Positions 12,657 through 23,394 of a DNA stretch of 64,000 bases are shown one piece after another (positions within the stretch are counted from its first letter, which is position 1; each line of letters starts with the position of its first letter). The stretch is from Hepsetus odoe (taxonomy: Eukaryota > Chordata > Actinopteri > Characiformes > Hepsetidae), in assembly GCA_017165825.1 (NCBI GenBank), contig CM029370.1, positions 23,961,012 through 24,025,011 of the forward strand, in the 5' to 3' direction. Position numbers and translations under genes: made by a program. Under the pieces are notes generated by a model. That model searched no databases. It saw nothing but the letters and a program-made list of their open reading frames with translations, and had not been told where the DNA came from.

Positions 12657-12851
12657 ACCCTTGTCATTGTGAAATGCAGCACAGCACAACAACAAAATTA
12701 TCTCTGTTCATTTCACCCATACGTGCAACTATTGAAAGCGCCCGGGGAGCAGTGACAGGGATGGTACCTTGCTCAAGGGTACCTCAGGGCAACCTACTGG
12801 TGATCTTCCAGTCCAGAGCCAACTCCCTACCCACTTGGCCACCGCTGCCCC
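12657..12851 (-). repeat. SINE family A copy, first of a tandem pair
   Basis: On the plus strand this reads in reverse: CCTTGTCATTGTGAAATGCA (tail side), GAAAGCGCCCGGGGAGCAGT, TACCTTGCTCAAGGGTACCT, then CACTTGGCCACCGCTGCCCC (head). Confidence 0.8.
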
Positions 12852-13033
12852 TACCTCTGCATTTCACCCATACACACTCGTGCAGCAGGGGGCAGCTATT
12901 GAAAGCACCCGGGGAGCAGTGACGGGGACGGTACATTGCTCAAGGGTACCTCAGGGCAACTTTCTCGTGTGGGAATCGAACCTACAATCTTCCAATCCCG
13001 GGCAAATCCCTAACCACTAGGTCAGCACTACCC
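12852..13033 (-). repeat. SINE family A copy, second of a tandem pair
   Basis: It follows the previous copy directly in the same orientation, with the head at 13000-13033 (TAACCACTAGGTCAGCACTA). It lacks the terminal TTCACAATGACA tail, so one copy probably inserted near the end of the other. Confidence 0.75.
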
Positions 13034-13139
13034 TGCTGTCTAACTGTCAATTGTCTAACTGTCAGCTAACTCATGCATCACAATGGGAGAGAAGGATATA
13101 TTTTCTATATATACATATAGCATATAGAATATAATATTT

Positions 13140-13190
13140 CATTCATTCATGCGGTCAATTTCAGAATCGCTTATCCAGGTCGCGATGAAA
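13140..13190 (-). repeat. Possible dispersed-repeat tail fragment
   Basis: ATTCATTCATGCGGTC and CGCTTATCCAGGTCGCG look like the reverse complement of the GATAAGCGGT...ATGGATGG end of a common fish repeat. Short and uncertain. Confidence 0.3.
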
Positions 13191-13237
13191 ATATGTTTAT
13201 ATATAGCTCTAATTCATCTATACTTTATCTACATATA

Positions 13238-13762
13238 TACAGTACTGTGCAAATGTTTTAGGCAGGTGTGGAAAAATGCTGTAAACAAAGAATGCTTTCA
13301 GAAATAGAAATAATGATTGTTTATTTTTATTAATTTACAAAATGCAAAGTGAGCGTTGGAAGTGGAAGTGTTGATTATTTATTTTCATCAATCAAACAGT
13401 GAATGAACAAAAGAAAAATCTAAATCAGATCAATATTTGGTGTCATTATCTTTTGCCTTCAAACCAGCATCAGTTCTTCTGGCCCCCACAGAGCCCTGAT
13501 CTCAACATCATCCAGTGTGTCTGGATTACATGAAGAGACAGAAGGATGTGAGGAAGCCTACATCCACAGAAGATTTGTGGTTAGTTCTCCAAGATGTTTG
13601 GAACTACGTACCAGCCGAGTTCCTTCAAAAACTGTGCAAGTGTACCTAGAAGAATTTATGCTGTTTTGAAGGCAAAGGGTGGTCACACCAAATATTGATT
13701 TGAAATATTGATTTGATTTAGATTTCTCTTTGTTTCATTCATTTTGTTGATTGATAATAAAC
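13238..13762 (+). mobile_element. Second copy of the non-autonomous Tc1-like element, 3' truncated
   Basis: The left end TACAGTACTGTGCAAATG and the internal transposase remnant through GGTCACACCAAATATT match the element at 5035-5567, with the same internal deletion. About 50 extra bases in the left arm look like the corresponding part of the opposite arm, so the arm is partly duplicated. The right arm stops near 13762 and lacks the terminal repeat. Confidence 0.8.
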
Positions 13763-13847
13763 AGTCAACCTTTATTTATAAACATTCTTCTGTTTTCCAT
13801 GACACACACCTATATAAGCTTTTTTGTGCTGTAAATTAAAGTGTTGA

Positions 13848-13924
<77 letters not shown>
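13848..13924. repeat. (TG)n(TA)n compound microsatellite
   Basis: About nine TG units run into more than twenty TA units with a single interruption. Confidence 0.95.
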
Positions 13925-13927
<3 letters not shown>

Positions 13928-16900
13928 ATGTTCTATTATGCTTTATGTATATAAGAAGGCCACTAACAGTCACTAATATTTAAGTCACTTTGCATCGGAA
14001 AAGCATTGGTAGTGTGATACGCGTATGAATTAACTCGTTTGGAACATAAGCCACTCCTCAATTAAATGCACCATCTGCATTTCATGAGTACTTTGAGTGA
14101 TATGCACATTCAGCTTCAAGAACAGCACCAATTGATAACTGATCAACTGAAGCTGTCTATAAGCATGAACTTGGGAGTTAATTTTAAGAAAAGCTAAACA
14201 CTGTGGAGTTGTGTGGAGCTGTGTGATGTGTGTGTGTATGTGTGTTGAGGAAAAGTTTCAGAGCAGTTCTGAAAGAACACCAGAGGATGACGTTTTCCCA
14301 TGCACTTTGCAGTGAGCCTTGCCATGCAGTTGCCTCTGAGGACCAGCATGGATAGCTGCATCTGGAGTTGAACATGAAGCTGCTCCTTATTTAAGCGCTC
14401 CCCTATGGGCTTTTGTATGTGCTTTGCCTACAAACCCTCAGAACTGCAATGTGATTTCCGGCTTTCAGAAACAGGTTTGGGATTTCAATTTCCCATTACG
14501 TCTTTTCACTCTGCATTGCTCACTGCAGTCATGAGCCAGAAGTAGTATGTGCCTATGAGTTGTGAGAAATATTAGGCATTACTTGCTGAAATAAGCATTA
14601 CATTGAATTTGTAGAAAGCTTTCCATTGGTAATATTCAAAACTATAAACATCAAAATCTCAAGCTGTTATAAAAGTTTGTCTTCTAAATAATATATTTGT
14701 TCAATTTGAATATTATATGTAATGCATGTCTTTTGCAGTTTGTGTCTTAAATAATGTAATCTAGTGCATGCATAATAATTTCAAAGCAATAAATATAAGT
14801 ATCAGAAAAGGTAGAGGCAGTTGTGCTGTTTAGATTACACATAAAACGCCTGTGCTTAGTGGACACAGAGGTGTGGTAAATGACTGTCTAGAAAGAGCAA
14901 AGAAGCTCCCAGCTCAGTGGGGTTCCAACACCTTCCCACCTCATAGGTTTCCCTCCAGTAGCCAGCCTCCAGGCTTTTGTAATAGCTGATTTGCCATCTA
15001 CATTCTTTGATAAACTAACTTTATGATATATCAAAACCACTAATATAATTATAACAATCAATCCAAACCTCCCTTAACTGTCATCTCAGGGTTTCCTAAT
15101 CATCAAGTTTCCTCTGAAAACTGCATGCTTCTATAAAAAGAGATAACTCACATACGCACAAGTCAAATGGAAACACCAATTACACCAAAGCACCTTCAGC
15201 ATACAAACAGGCCATTAGTATTGCACAGGCAAAGCCACGCACAGCATCTGTGTGTTGACCTTATACACCCAGAGAGGCAGTGGACTTTGGACATCTATCA
15301 GGATCAGATGACTGTGTGCTGTAGCACCAAGTTTATCAGGATGTTTCACGATAATCTGCTCCCCAGCTGCCATGTAGATTTTAACAGTTACTTTAGAAAA
15401 GTCCGCGTCAAGTGATATGATGTTTGTTTATGTGCCTTGAGTGAGCTAAAGGGTGTCACAATCCATTGCACCCCCTTCAGCCAGTTCCTGGGTAGTTCAC
15501 ACCTCCAGTGGAGATGGTTATCCCACTCCTAAGATTTCTGAGGTAACACCGCCTGTGAGGCATTTCTGCCCTCCAGGTGTTTCACAGCTTCTCAGAGAGA
15601 GGTTCATAAGCCGACCACTCCAAATGGTCAAGAGGGCTGAGGCAAAGCACATGGGAAGCAATGAAAACTCTGAACTTTGACCTTCAGGGACTATTCTTGT
15701 AGACTGATCCCCAAGGCCTTTAAAGGGCAACAGTGTAAGAACATAATCAGTCAATAAAGGAACTAACCAGCGAAGGTTCTTCTGGAAGTATACACACTCT
15801 GCAAGCTTTCCAGCACTATTTGGTTTTCTCTTTTCGCTTTTCAGCACAAGCAAACCCGTAGAACCACTCTAGAGATTAGAAAGTCTGCGAGCAGAGATGG
15901 CCCCAAAATCTTTGTGCGATTGCTCTGAAAGGCAGACCAGAAGCTATCTTCAACTTTCAACCCCGTCCAATTTAGGAGCTTGGAAGGAAGCAAGAACAAA
16001 AAACTGTTAAAAGTCTCTAATGGATCAGTGACTGGGTCACCTGGGTTTCCACATAGCTTATTCTTTTATAGCTCCTTCTTGAAGAGAGAAAAAGATAAAG
16101 GAATTGTTCATTAGCCTTTACTCATATGCCCTGCAAAGAAACAAACACAAAAAGCAGGAACACCAATGTTCGCTAAGCCTTATGAAAAAGAAACCAAGAA
16201 ACACATGCTTTAATGTAACTATGCTACAGTATTCAGTAGAGTGGGAGTGCAGCTATGAAACACGCTTCAGTCAAATCTGCTCCATCAGTATAGTTTCTTG
16301 CAAAAGCATATTACAAATTCCTGCAGCAAATTGGGGATTGCATCGATAACAATGGTGACCAGGTTGGAGGACTTCGGGCTGTAGAAGAGGACTGTGGGAT
16401 TTGTTTACTGCATTACTGTAAATCACAAGAGATGTATCCAGTGGAAACTGACAGTGAAACTCAAACTCAGCTGAAGACAGAAATCTTTTGCACTGACACA
16501 TTTACCAAATCTAAATAGGCTATGGATACTTCAACTTACATTGATTCCCAGCCAGTTCACGTGTTTCGCAATCTGTGTTCTGCGCAGTACAACCTACTGC
16601 CTGTGGTTTCTGTCATCAGGAGTGACAGAGGCTGCCAAAACATCTCAGTTCACTGCATTCCGAGAAGGCACGCATGGTTTCCTCCTGAGTAGGTTATCAG
16701 ATGTCAACCTTTTTTGTTGTTTTTAAAAAATGCAGGACATGTATTAGCAGTAATTTTTTAAGTACTTTATTTACAGATGTATTGTTGTTTGTAAAATACT
16801 TGTAAAATGTATGACAACTGTATAAAATATTTTTTTCCCCTAAAGATGAAATGTTATTAGAAGTTCAACCTTGAATTGATTTATTAAAAAAAAAAAAAAC

Positions 16901-18964
16901 CCCCAGAATGGAACTAACATACAAGATGGACAGCTAAAACTATATTTTTCTTTTCTGATTGTTTCAAATTTCTAGGTGCCTGGAAAGGTTTCACTGTGGA
17001 GAGTGAGAACAGAGAGAAAAGCTATGAGAGAAAAAAGAAAGGACCATCAACACATGTTTGAAAACATCACGTAATTGAAAAGAGATTCTCAGCATGTGGT
17101 CCGACCAGATATTGTGCTCCTTTGCCTTTAGTAATAAATCAATAAGGCCATTATCTCCTATTTGTCCTTGTACCTTGGATTTGAGCAATTAGTCTTGGCT
17201 TTGAACTCTGGAGAAAATGCAAGGTTAAAATCTTATTTCGTCTTTTTGATTCTAGTCAAGGATTTAACCCCAGTCCATGTTATTGCTGGCTTGCCTCTTA
17301 AAGACTGCACATCCAACATCTTTCTTACATTAAGTATTTTCCATTATGGCCAATATATACCATTATGACTTTATGTAAATAACCTCTGTCCTGATCCGAG
17401 CTTTTCTCCAAGCAGTCCAAGGCTAATAACTTCAGAGTACATGGGTGGGAGTGGAGCACCTTTGGGCAGTTAGGAAAAACAATGTGTGAAGCATGTGTAA
17501 ATGTGCTGCTTTTTGCTCATTTAAAAAAGAAGAGCTGTTTGATTTCGTTTAAAATGCTACGAACATAAATGGAATAGCATATTTAAAATACTTTCCCAAT
17601 ATTCATAAGAGACTCTTTAAAGTCACAGAATTTACTTTCTCTTTTTTTTTTTTTAAAAAAAGGTGTGGCTTGGAAGTATGGTGTATCTGCTATGTAAATA
17701 AAATATATACCTGGAACAGAGGGACAACACTGGCAATGCTGTTGGGCGCTGAGGAGTCCTTTATTAGAATGCAGAGAGTGATGAAATGATAGTTTTAACA
17801 GTATCTTTGCATTACAGCATAGTCATTCACAAAAAATGTTTGCATTGCAAGTACATTACTGGACTGAACTGCAGGAAAAAGAAACTCCTTACCATGTAGA
17901 ATTGCCTCTTATTGATAACAATGTCTTTTGATCTTGTCTACATTTCAATGAATGTATGTTGTGCTCTCGTCCAGGCATAAGAGAAGAGGAATTAATGGAT
18001 GTGATGAGCCAATTATGAAGGTTCTTGGTCACTTTTATAAAAGTGGATGTGCAGCATCACATTCCATCAGTGTCATAAATGATAGCGCGGCAGGACACCA
18101 ATAGTGTTCTACAACAGACGTCACACAACGGTGAGATCTCAAAGTACAAAACACGCAATGTGTTGCGCAGAAGTGCGTCCCTCCTTGCTGCAATAAGCAG
18201 TATTACAAAGGCTTTACCACTAGATATTGAAAACACTGCTGTGATGATTTGAATTTGCATCTTATGCCGTTAAAGGGAGTCCTGAATAATATCAATGTAT
18301 TCACTAACACACACAGTTAAAAAGTACCTATAACTTAGTGAAAATATTGCATAAAAGTCTTGATCCACCCCTCATTTTCCTTATATTTAGCATTTTGCTT
18401 GTAAATGGTCATGTCTTTGGCACACAATTAAAAAGAAAGAGAGAGAACAGGCTTTAGAAAAATACATAAGATACAAAGTGTCTAAATAAAGGTGTTCAAG
18501 CAGTCATCATAATTCTCTAAAAATGAGATGGTACAGAAGGCTGGACTGACAATGAGCTTGATTATTTTAAGAGACCTGGAGAACTATTCTTCAACACTTT
18601 TATTTATATCACACTACGAAAGCTCTTAGGAAGCAAAACATGGAAAAAAGAAATAAAGGATAGGCTCAAGATTTTTAAACTTAAAAATCTGATTTTCAAA
18701 CTGAATCTTACATACTTCACACATCTACATACTTAGTAATTTATTACTTCACTGATTACTTTTTTAAACCTTTGTCAAGCACACCGAGTGTCCTCTATGT
18801 ATGATACTACACTACTACTCCCATGAAAAGAAGAGACAGAAGGTGGACGGACAGATGTATTTCGTGTCCTACATAATGGTTTGATACTTTCTCCCAATGT
18901 TTTCCACCCCATAAACACATTATAACAGTGATATTCTGTTTTATATAATAATGAAAAATCTTAA

Positions 18965-19465
18965 CATTCATTATCACACCTTCCGCTTCCAGCTTCAAAC
19001 TCATCACCCTCCCTGACACCCTCTTCACCTCCAAAACACTCTCCACATACTCTTCCTTCAGGATAACACCTCCCCCATTCCTCCTTCCATCCACACCATG
19101 GTAGAACAGTTTGAACCCTCCTCCAATACACCTGGCATTACTACCCTTCCATCTAGTCTCTCACACACACCTTCCTTCTCTCCATCATATCAGCTCATTC
19201 TCTACCTTTACCAGTCATGCTGCCAACATTCAAAGTCCCTACCCTCACTTCCACTCTCCTCCCCTTCTTCCTCTCCTTCTCCCTCTGGACATGCCTTTCT
19301 CCTCTTCTTCTTCTCCTCCTTTGGCCAACAGTAGTCCAGTACTGGTGGCGGTCGTTGTTAACCGGGCCTCGACTGATCCAGTATGGAAGTCTGTTTCGTT
19401 GTCCGCATATTGATTTGGCAAAGTTTTACACCGGATGCCCTTCCTGATATAACCCTCCCCATTTA
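18965..19465 (-). pseudogene. RTE-like LINE, endonuclease-end fragment
   Basis: On the minus strand a frame reads DGRRNGGGVILKEEYVESVL then VSGRVMSLKLEAEGVIMNV, the pattern of the apurinic-type endonuclease domain of fish non-LTR retrotransposons. The 5' side holds the leader motif seen on the plus strand as ATTGATTTGGCAAAGTTTTA followed by CGGATGCCCTTCCTGA. The frame is broken and the reverse transcriptase is absent. It probably belongs to the same family as the fragment at 55765-56672. Confidence 0.7.
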
Positions 19466-19828
19466 CCCGGGCCTGGGTAGATTTTAAAATGAAACCAAAT
19501 GTTACTTTGTAAAGAGGACTCCATTCATGGCACAGTTCTTCTGTGAATGCCTGTCCAGGGAACTTTTCTTCGGTCATCGGAACGATGCGTGTTCGACCAG
19601 AGGGTGGCGCACTACTCCTGCTCTATTCTGACATCAAAAACTAAAGTGGGTCTGTTTAAATTTCTCTTCTCTTAAACACACTAACTAAATAAAAAATACA
19701 TACATGGGAAAAAAACAAAAACAAACACACTGGGGTAACACTGCAGTATTCCTGCTGAAACTGGGAAGATGCTTCTGGTGGAAAATGTACCTTTAGCTTA
19801 ACAAGTGCAGCCACAGTGAGACAACTAA

Positions 19829-20024
19829 ATTACACCTCTGCATTTTACCCATGCACACAACCACACGCGTGCAACAGGGGCAGCTAATGAAAGCACCTGG
19901 GGAGCAGTGAAGGGGACGGTACCTTGCTCAAGGAAACCTCAGGGCAACTTACTGTTCTGGGATTCAAAGCTACGACCTTCTGATCCTGGGGCCAGCTCCC
20001 TAACCACTAGGCTGCCACTGCCCC
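19829..20024 (-). repeat. SINE family A copy
   Basis: Plus-strand landmarks in reverse order are TTACACCTCTGCATTTTACC, GGTACCTTGCTCAAGG and CTAACCACTAGGCTGCC. The B-box region is mutated. Confidence 0.8.
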
Positions 20025-20060
20025 TCTCTCTCTCTCTTATATATATATATATATATATAA
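20024..20060. repeat. (CT)n(TA)n microsatellite
   Basis: Directly joined to the head end of the preceding SINE, a common site of repeat growth. Confidence 0.9.
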
Positions 20061-20116
20061 AAACTTTTTTAAATGTTAGTAAATAATCCTGGTAGATTTC
20101 AATTTTTCAATAAGTA

Positions 20117-20205
20117 ATGTGAAAGTGACTATTTCTCATTGTGAGCACACAGCATCTTCTGGATTTAATCCACACACACTGTGCAGCAGTGGGCAAATAT
20201 GAATC
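20117..20205 (-). repeat. SINE family A tail fragment
   Basis: GTGAAAGTGACTATTTCTCA and CACTGTGCAGCAGTGGGCA match the tail half of family A. The head is missing. Confidence 0.6.
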
Positions 20206-20469
20206 TATAATTCTGTATTTCATGAATAACAATATATAGTATTTCATTCATCACTTATGAACTGAGTTAATTTGGGGATTTTAAGAGCAAATTCTAGCCT
20301 AAAGACTGATTATTAGTACTTAAAGGTCTTCTTTTCTTCTTTAATGCAGGTTTTAGTGTCATTATTAAATAGTAATGATCTATGTTTTATCTGTGATTAA
20401 ATTAAAGAAATCAGACCAAATGTTTTAGTGTGACAGGCTGCAAAATGACTAAAGACAGAAGGTTCTAGA

Positions 20470-21660
20470 TACAGGGGTTCCATCCACTCAGCATTCAGCA
20501 TCAGCAGTAAACTGATCACCAGCCTGATCATCTGGAATCACCTGCACCTGTTTCTTCTCTGCTTCATGACTTAAGTTAGATGGATTTGTCCTGCTTGTAT
20601 GATTCATACGTCGCTCTCTGTGTGGCTTGACAAACGAAAAAAGGGTCAAATTATTGGCATCAAGCAAAGAAAACATCTAAGGAGAACCTGAAGCTACTAA
20701 AATTGGGTTATTGCAATGCATTATCAAAAACTGGAAGGATAGTGGGGAACCATCGTCTTCACAGAAGAAATGTGGTAGGAAAAAAATCTTGAATGACGTA
20801 TGATTTGGTGATCACTTAAACATGATTGAATCAAATTATAAAGTAAATTAATGATTTGATCATTATTTAAATATTTGATAATTAAACTAATTAAACAATT
20901 AAATCAAATTGTAAAAAACAGCAGCAGAACTCACTGTTGTGTTCAATAGTGACAGTAAGAGCATTTCCACGCGCACAGTGTGTAGGGAGCTGAAGGGATT
21001 GGGACTAAACTGCTGTGTAGCCTTAAGAAAACCACTGATCAGTGAGACTAATCGCAAAAAAGGCTTCAGTTTGCTCAGGAGCCTAAAGATTGGACGCTGG
21101 AGCAATGGAAGAATGTCATGTGGTCTGATGAGTCCAGACTGACCCTGTTCCAGAGTGATGGACGCATCAGGGCAAGAAGAGAGACGCATGAAGTGATGCC
21201 CTCATCATACCTAGCGCCTACCGTGCGAGCCTGTGGGGACAGTGCTATGATCTGGGGTTGCTGCAGTTGGTCAGGTCTCGGTTCAGTAACTTTATGTTCC
21301 CAAAGAGTGAGGTCAGCTGACCAGAATATACTGAATGAGCAGGTTATTCCATCAGTGAAGTTCTTCTTCCCTGATAGCACGGACGTATTCCAAGATGACA
21401 ATGCCAGGATTCATCGGCTCAGATCATGAAACAGTGGTTCAGAGAGCAGAGACTTAATTTTCACACATGGATTGGACACCACACAGTCCATACATTCACC
21501 CCAGTGAGAATCTTTGGGATGTGTCAGACTTTAAAGGTTTACTGTTTTTAAATCGAACAGGGTACAACTGAATGTCCTCCCATCGATTGAAAAAGCTGAC
21601 TTCTGATTTACTGCTAATTCTAGAGGTTTGCATACTTTTGCCACCCACCGGATCATTTCT
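20470..21660 (+). pseudogene. Decayed Tc1-like transposase gene
   Basis: The readable part runs from a helix-turn-helix-like piece (LQCIIKNWKDSGEPSS, near 20715) to the catalytic core. WSDESRLTLFQSDGR carries the first DDE aspartate, then MIWGCCSWSGLGS, and FQDDNARIHR carries the second aspartate. The third, NPxE-like region near 21490-21520 is degraded. The end TTTGCATACTTTTGCCACCC (about 21628) resembles the terminal repeat of fish Tc1 families. Stops after the second aspartate and an AT-rich insertion near 20780-20910 make it inactive. Confidence 0.75.
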
Positions 21661-22039
21661 CTTAGTAAATGAATGGTCAAGTATATTTTGTATAGTAACA
21701 CTTTAATATAAAACTAACTCACTACTTCACCTTCTCAAGCTATTAACTACAGCTGCTTTATTTGCTATTAAACTACAACCAAAGTGGATTATCAACAGAA
21801 TTTGGGTTAGCTTTATGATTATGATCAGATTTAAGTTTTGGTTAGGATTAGAGTTAGAATTAACAGAGGCTTAAAGTTAATTTGCATTTAATTAATGCAG
21901 CTCTGTTAAATAATTGTGTGCATTAACATAACACCAACAGTTCTGGTTTCTGTCACCACTACTGTGCTCAGACCTAGTTTCTCCAAAATGGCACATTTAA
22001 CACCAAACCCACTCTGTAAACACATTTCCTGAGTTTTCA

Positions 22040-22640
22040 ATTTAATTATGCATGTTTTGAAATGGGTATCCATCTTTAGTCGCATCGTGCTCGTCACGCA
22101 CTACATTTCCCGGCACGCCTTGCGATAGATCTTCCCCTTTGACCTTTACGATGAAAACAAAGTCGATCAGCTGGTGTGACTTGGCAACAACACTCTCCGA
22201 AATCAGCCGGGCAGCCGACTTATTTTGACCAGCTGCTTCCAAAAAACCGGCTAAACCTCCCTGACCTGCTGCTCGCATCTTTACCCGACTATTTCCTGAA
22301 GTCCCGGCGCGGTCCTGTATTTTCTTGCGGTGGAAAACATCCTGTCGAGAGACATTTGTTTTGCTAAGTCAGGAAGGCTGCGGTTGCTTTTAAGCTGAAC
22401 GGACTCCAGAGCCTGTTTTAAATTTGTCCTAAGAAGCACCACATACGTGTCATATATATGTTTAAATATGAAAATCAAGTCTAAAATCGGTTGTCATTGA
22501 TATCAACTAGAGGACAGTATCTCTTTTTTCCCCCTCTTTATCAGCGAAATGCTATTGCTGTTAGCTTGCTGAACAAAAGCACAACACGTCCGCGGCGCTG
22601 GGAGCTGAAGACTGCAGATTGGATACTGGAGTGTTAATAC
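22040..22640 (+). promoter_or_regulatory. zfyve1: CpG-rich candidate promoter and 5' UTR of zfyve1
   Basis: This stretch is clearly richer in CpG than the DNA on both sides (for example CCCGGCGCGGTCC and CGTCCGCGGCGC) and has no TATA box, as expected of a housekeeping promoter. It lies 0.8-1.3 kb before the zfyve1 start codon, so a non-coding first exon and a 5' UTR intron are likely. The transcription start and donor cannot be fixed from sequence. Confidence 0.55.
22100..22124 (+). promoter_or_regulatory. ZNF143/SBF-type binding motif
   Basis: A 25-base match, beginning ACTACATTTCCCGG and ending GCCTTGCG, to the long ZNF143 consensus (ACTACAATTCCCAG...GCG), with about three mismatches. ZNF143 sites of this form occur at CpG promoters of housekeeping genes. 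Confidence 0.6.
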
Positions 22641-23394
22641 TAATCTCGCCTTTATATTGATCAGACTGTCGTTTTACACCATTTGTGTTATTTTAAGGCT
22701 GTATGCTGGGTGGCTAAATGCATATACGGCTACATACAGATTCTCCAAGGCCAGTATGTGTGAAAGCAGATCTGGGTTCTTGGTAGATTAAAATTTAGTT
22801 CATGTGCATTATCTTAATCTGTGAGAGCTGGGTAATGTATTTTTATATATATTTAATTATAAGCTGAGTGACTTTGCAGTGTTATAAGTTTGAGCCTCTG
22901 CAGTTCATCTCTGATCTCTGGTGTTATTTCGAGTGGTGCTTACTAGTTTTTGAAGCAGAAACATTGGCATGACTTTTAAACCAGTGCAATAACTGAATTG
23001 GTTAATTAACCAGGTCATCAGTGGCAGTTCTTTTGGTATTAATTTGCAGTTATTGTTTCAGTAACTGAAATGGTTAACTAGGCCAAAAGTGGCAGATGTT
23101 TGGTGGGTTTTTTGTGTTTTTTTTGTAGGTGTGTTGATAAGTCCCAGGACAGATTTCTGAGTGTAGTAAACCTAGCATCTTTCCTTTTTTTTTTTTTTTT
23201 TTTACATTTTTTTTTTAGAGCTTTATTGAATTAAGATTGGCAAGCAATTACAAAATAATTGTGCTTGTGAATTACTTGAAAGAGTAAACCTCACATTTTA
23301 ATTGAGCAATACATTCAATGATTGGCTGATCAGCCTTCAGGTGCATTTGGAGGTTTGAAGTTGCCTGAGTCATTAAGTTGCCTTGTGGCCCATA

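Larger units (their letters stand above)
2527..22030. other. Gene-free intergenic spacer, repeat-laden
   Basis: Between the rhov 3' UTR and the zfyve1 promoter no reading frame with recognisable domains or a consistent exon structure is visible. The short open frames match repeats or have no supporting features. The region holds the SINE, Tc1 and LINE pieces listed separately. Unique-looking blocks at about 8040-8310, 15000-16080 and 16990-17460 could hold regulatory DNA. Confidence 0.6.

Noticed and set aside
12674..13020. Open frames on the plus strand with ESARGAVTGTVPCSRVPQG
   Set aside because: This peptide recurs at several places because it is the reverse translation of the family A SINE; not a gene.
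15453..15853. Overlapping open frames on both strands in the spacer
   Set aside because: No recognisable motif, no matching splice structure and no codon pattern that favours one strand.
19111..19577. Ser/Pro- and Glu/Arg-rich open frames on both strands
   Set aside because: Low-complexity pyrimidine-rich sequence next to the LINE fragment gives long frames without domains.
23383..23394. Upstream non-ATG start for zfyve1
   Set aside because: The frame extends upstream only to a TTG; the ATG at 23395 matches the family N-terminus.
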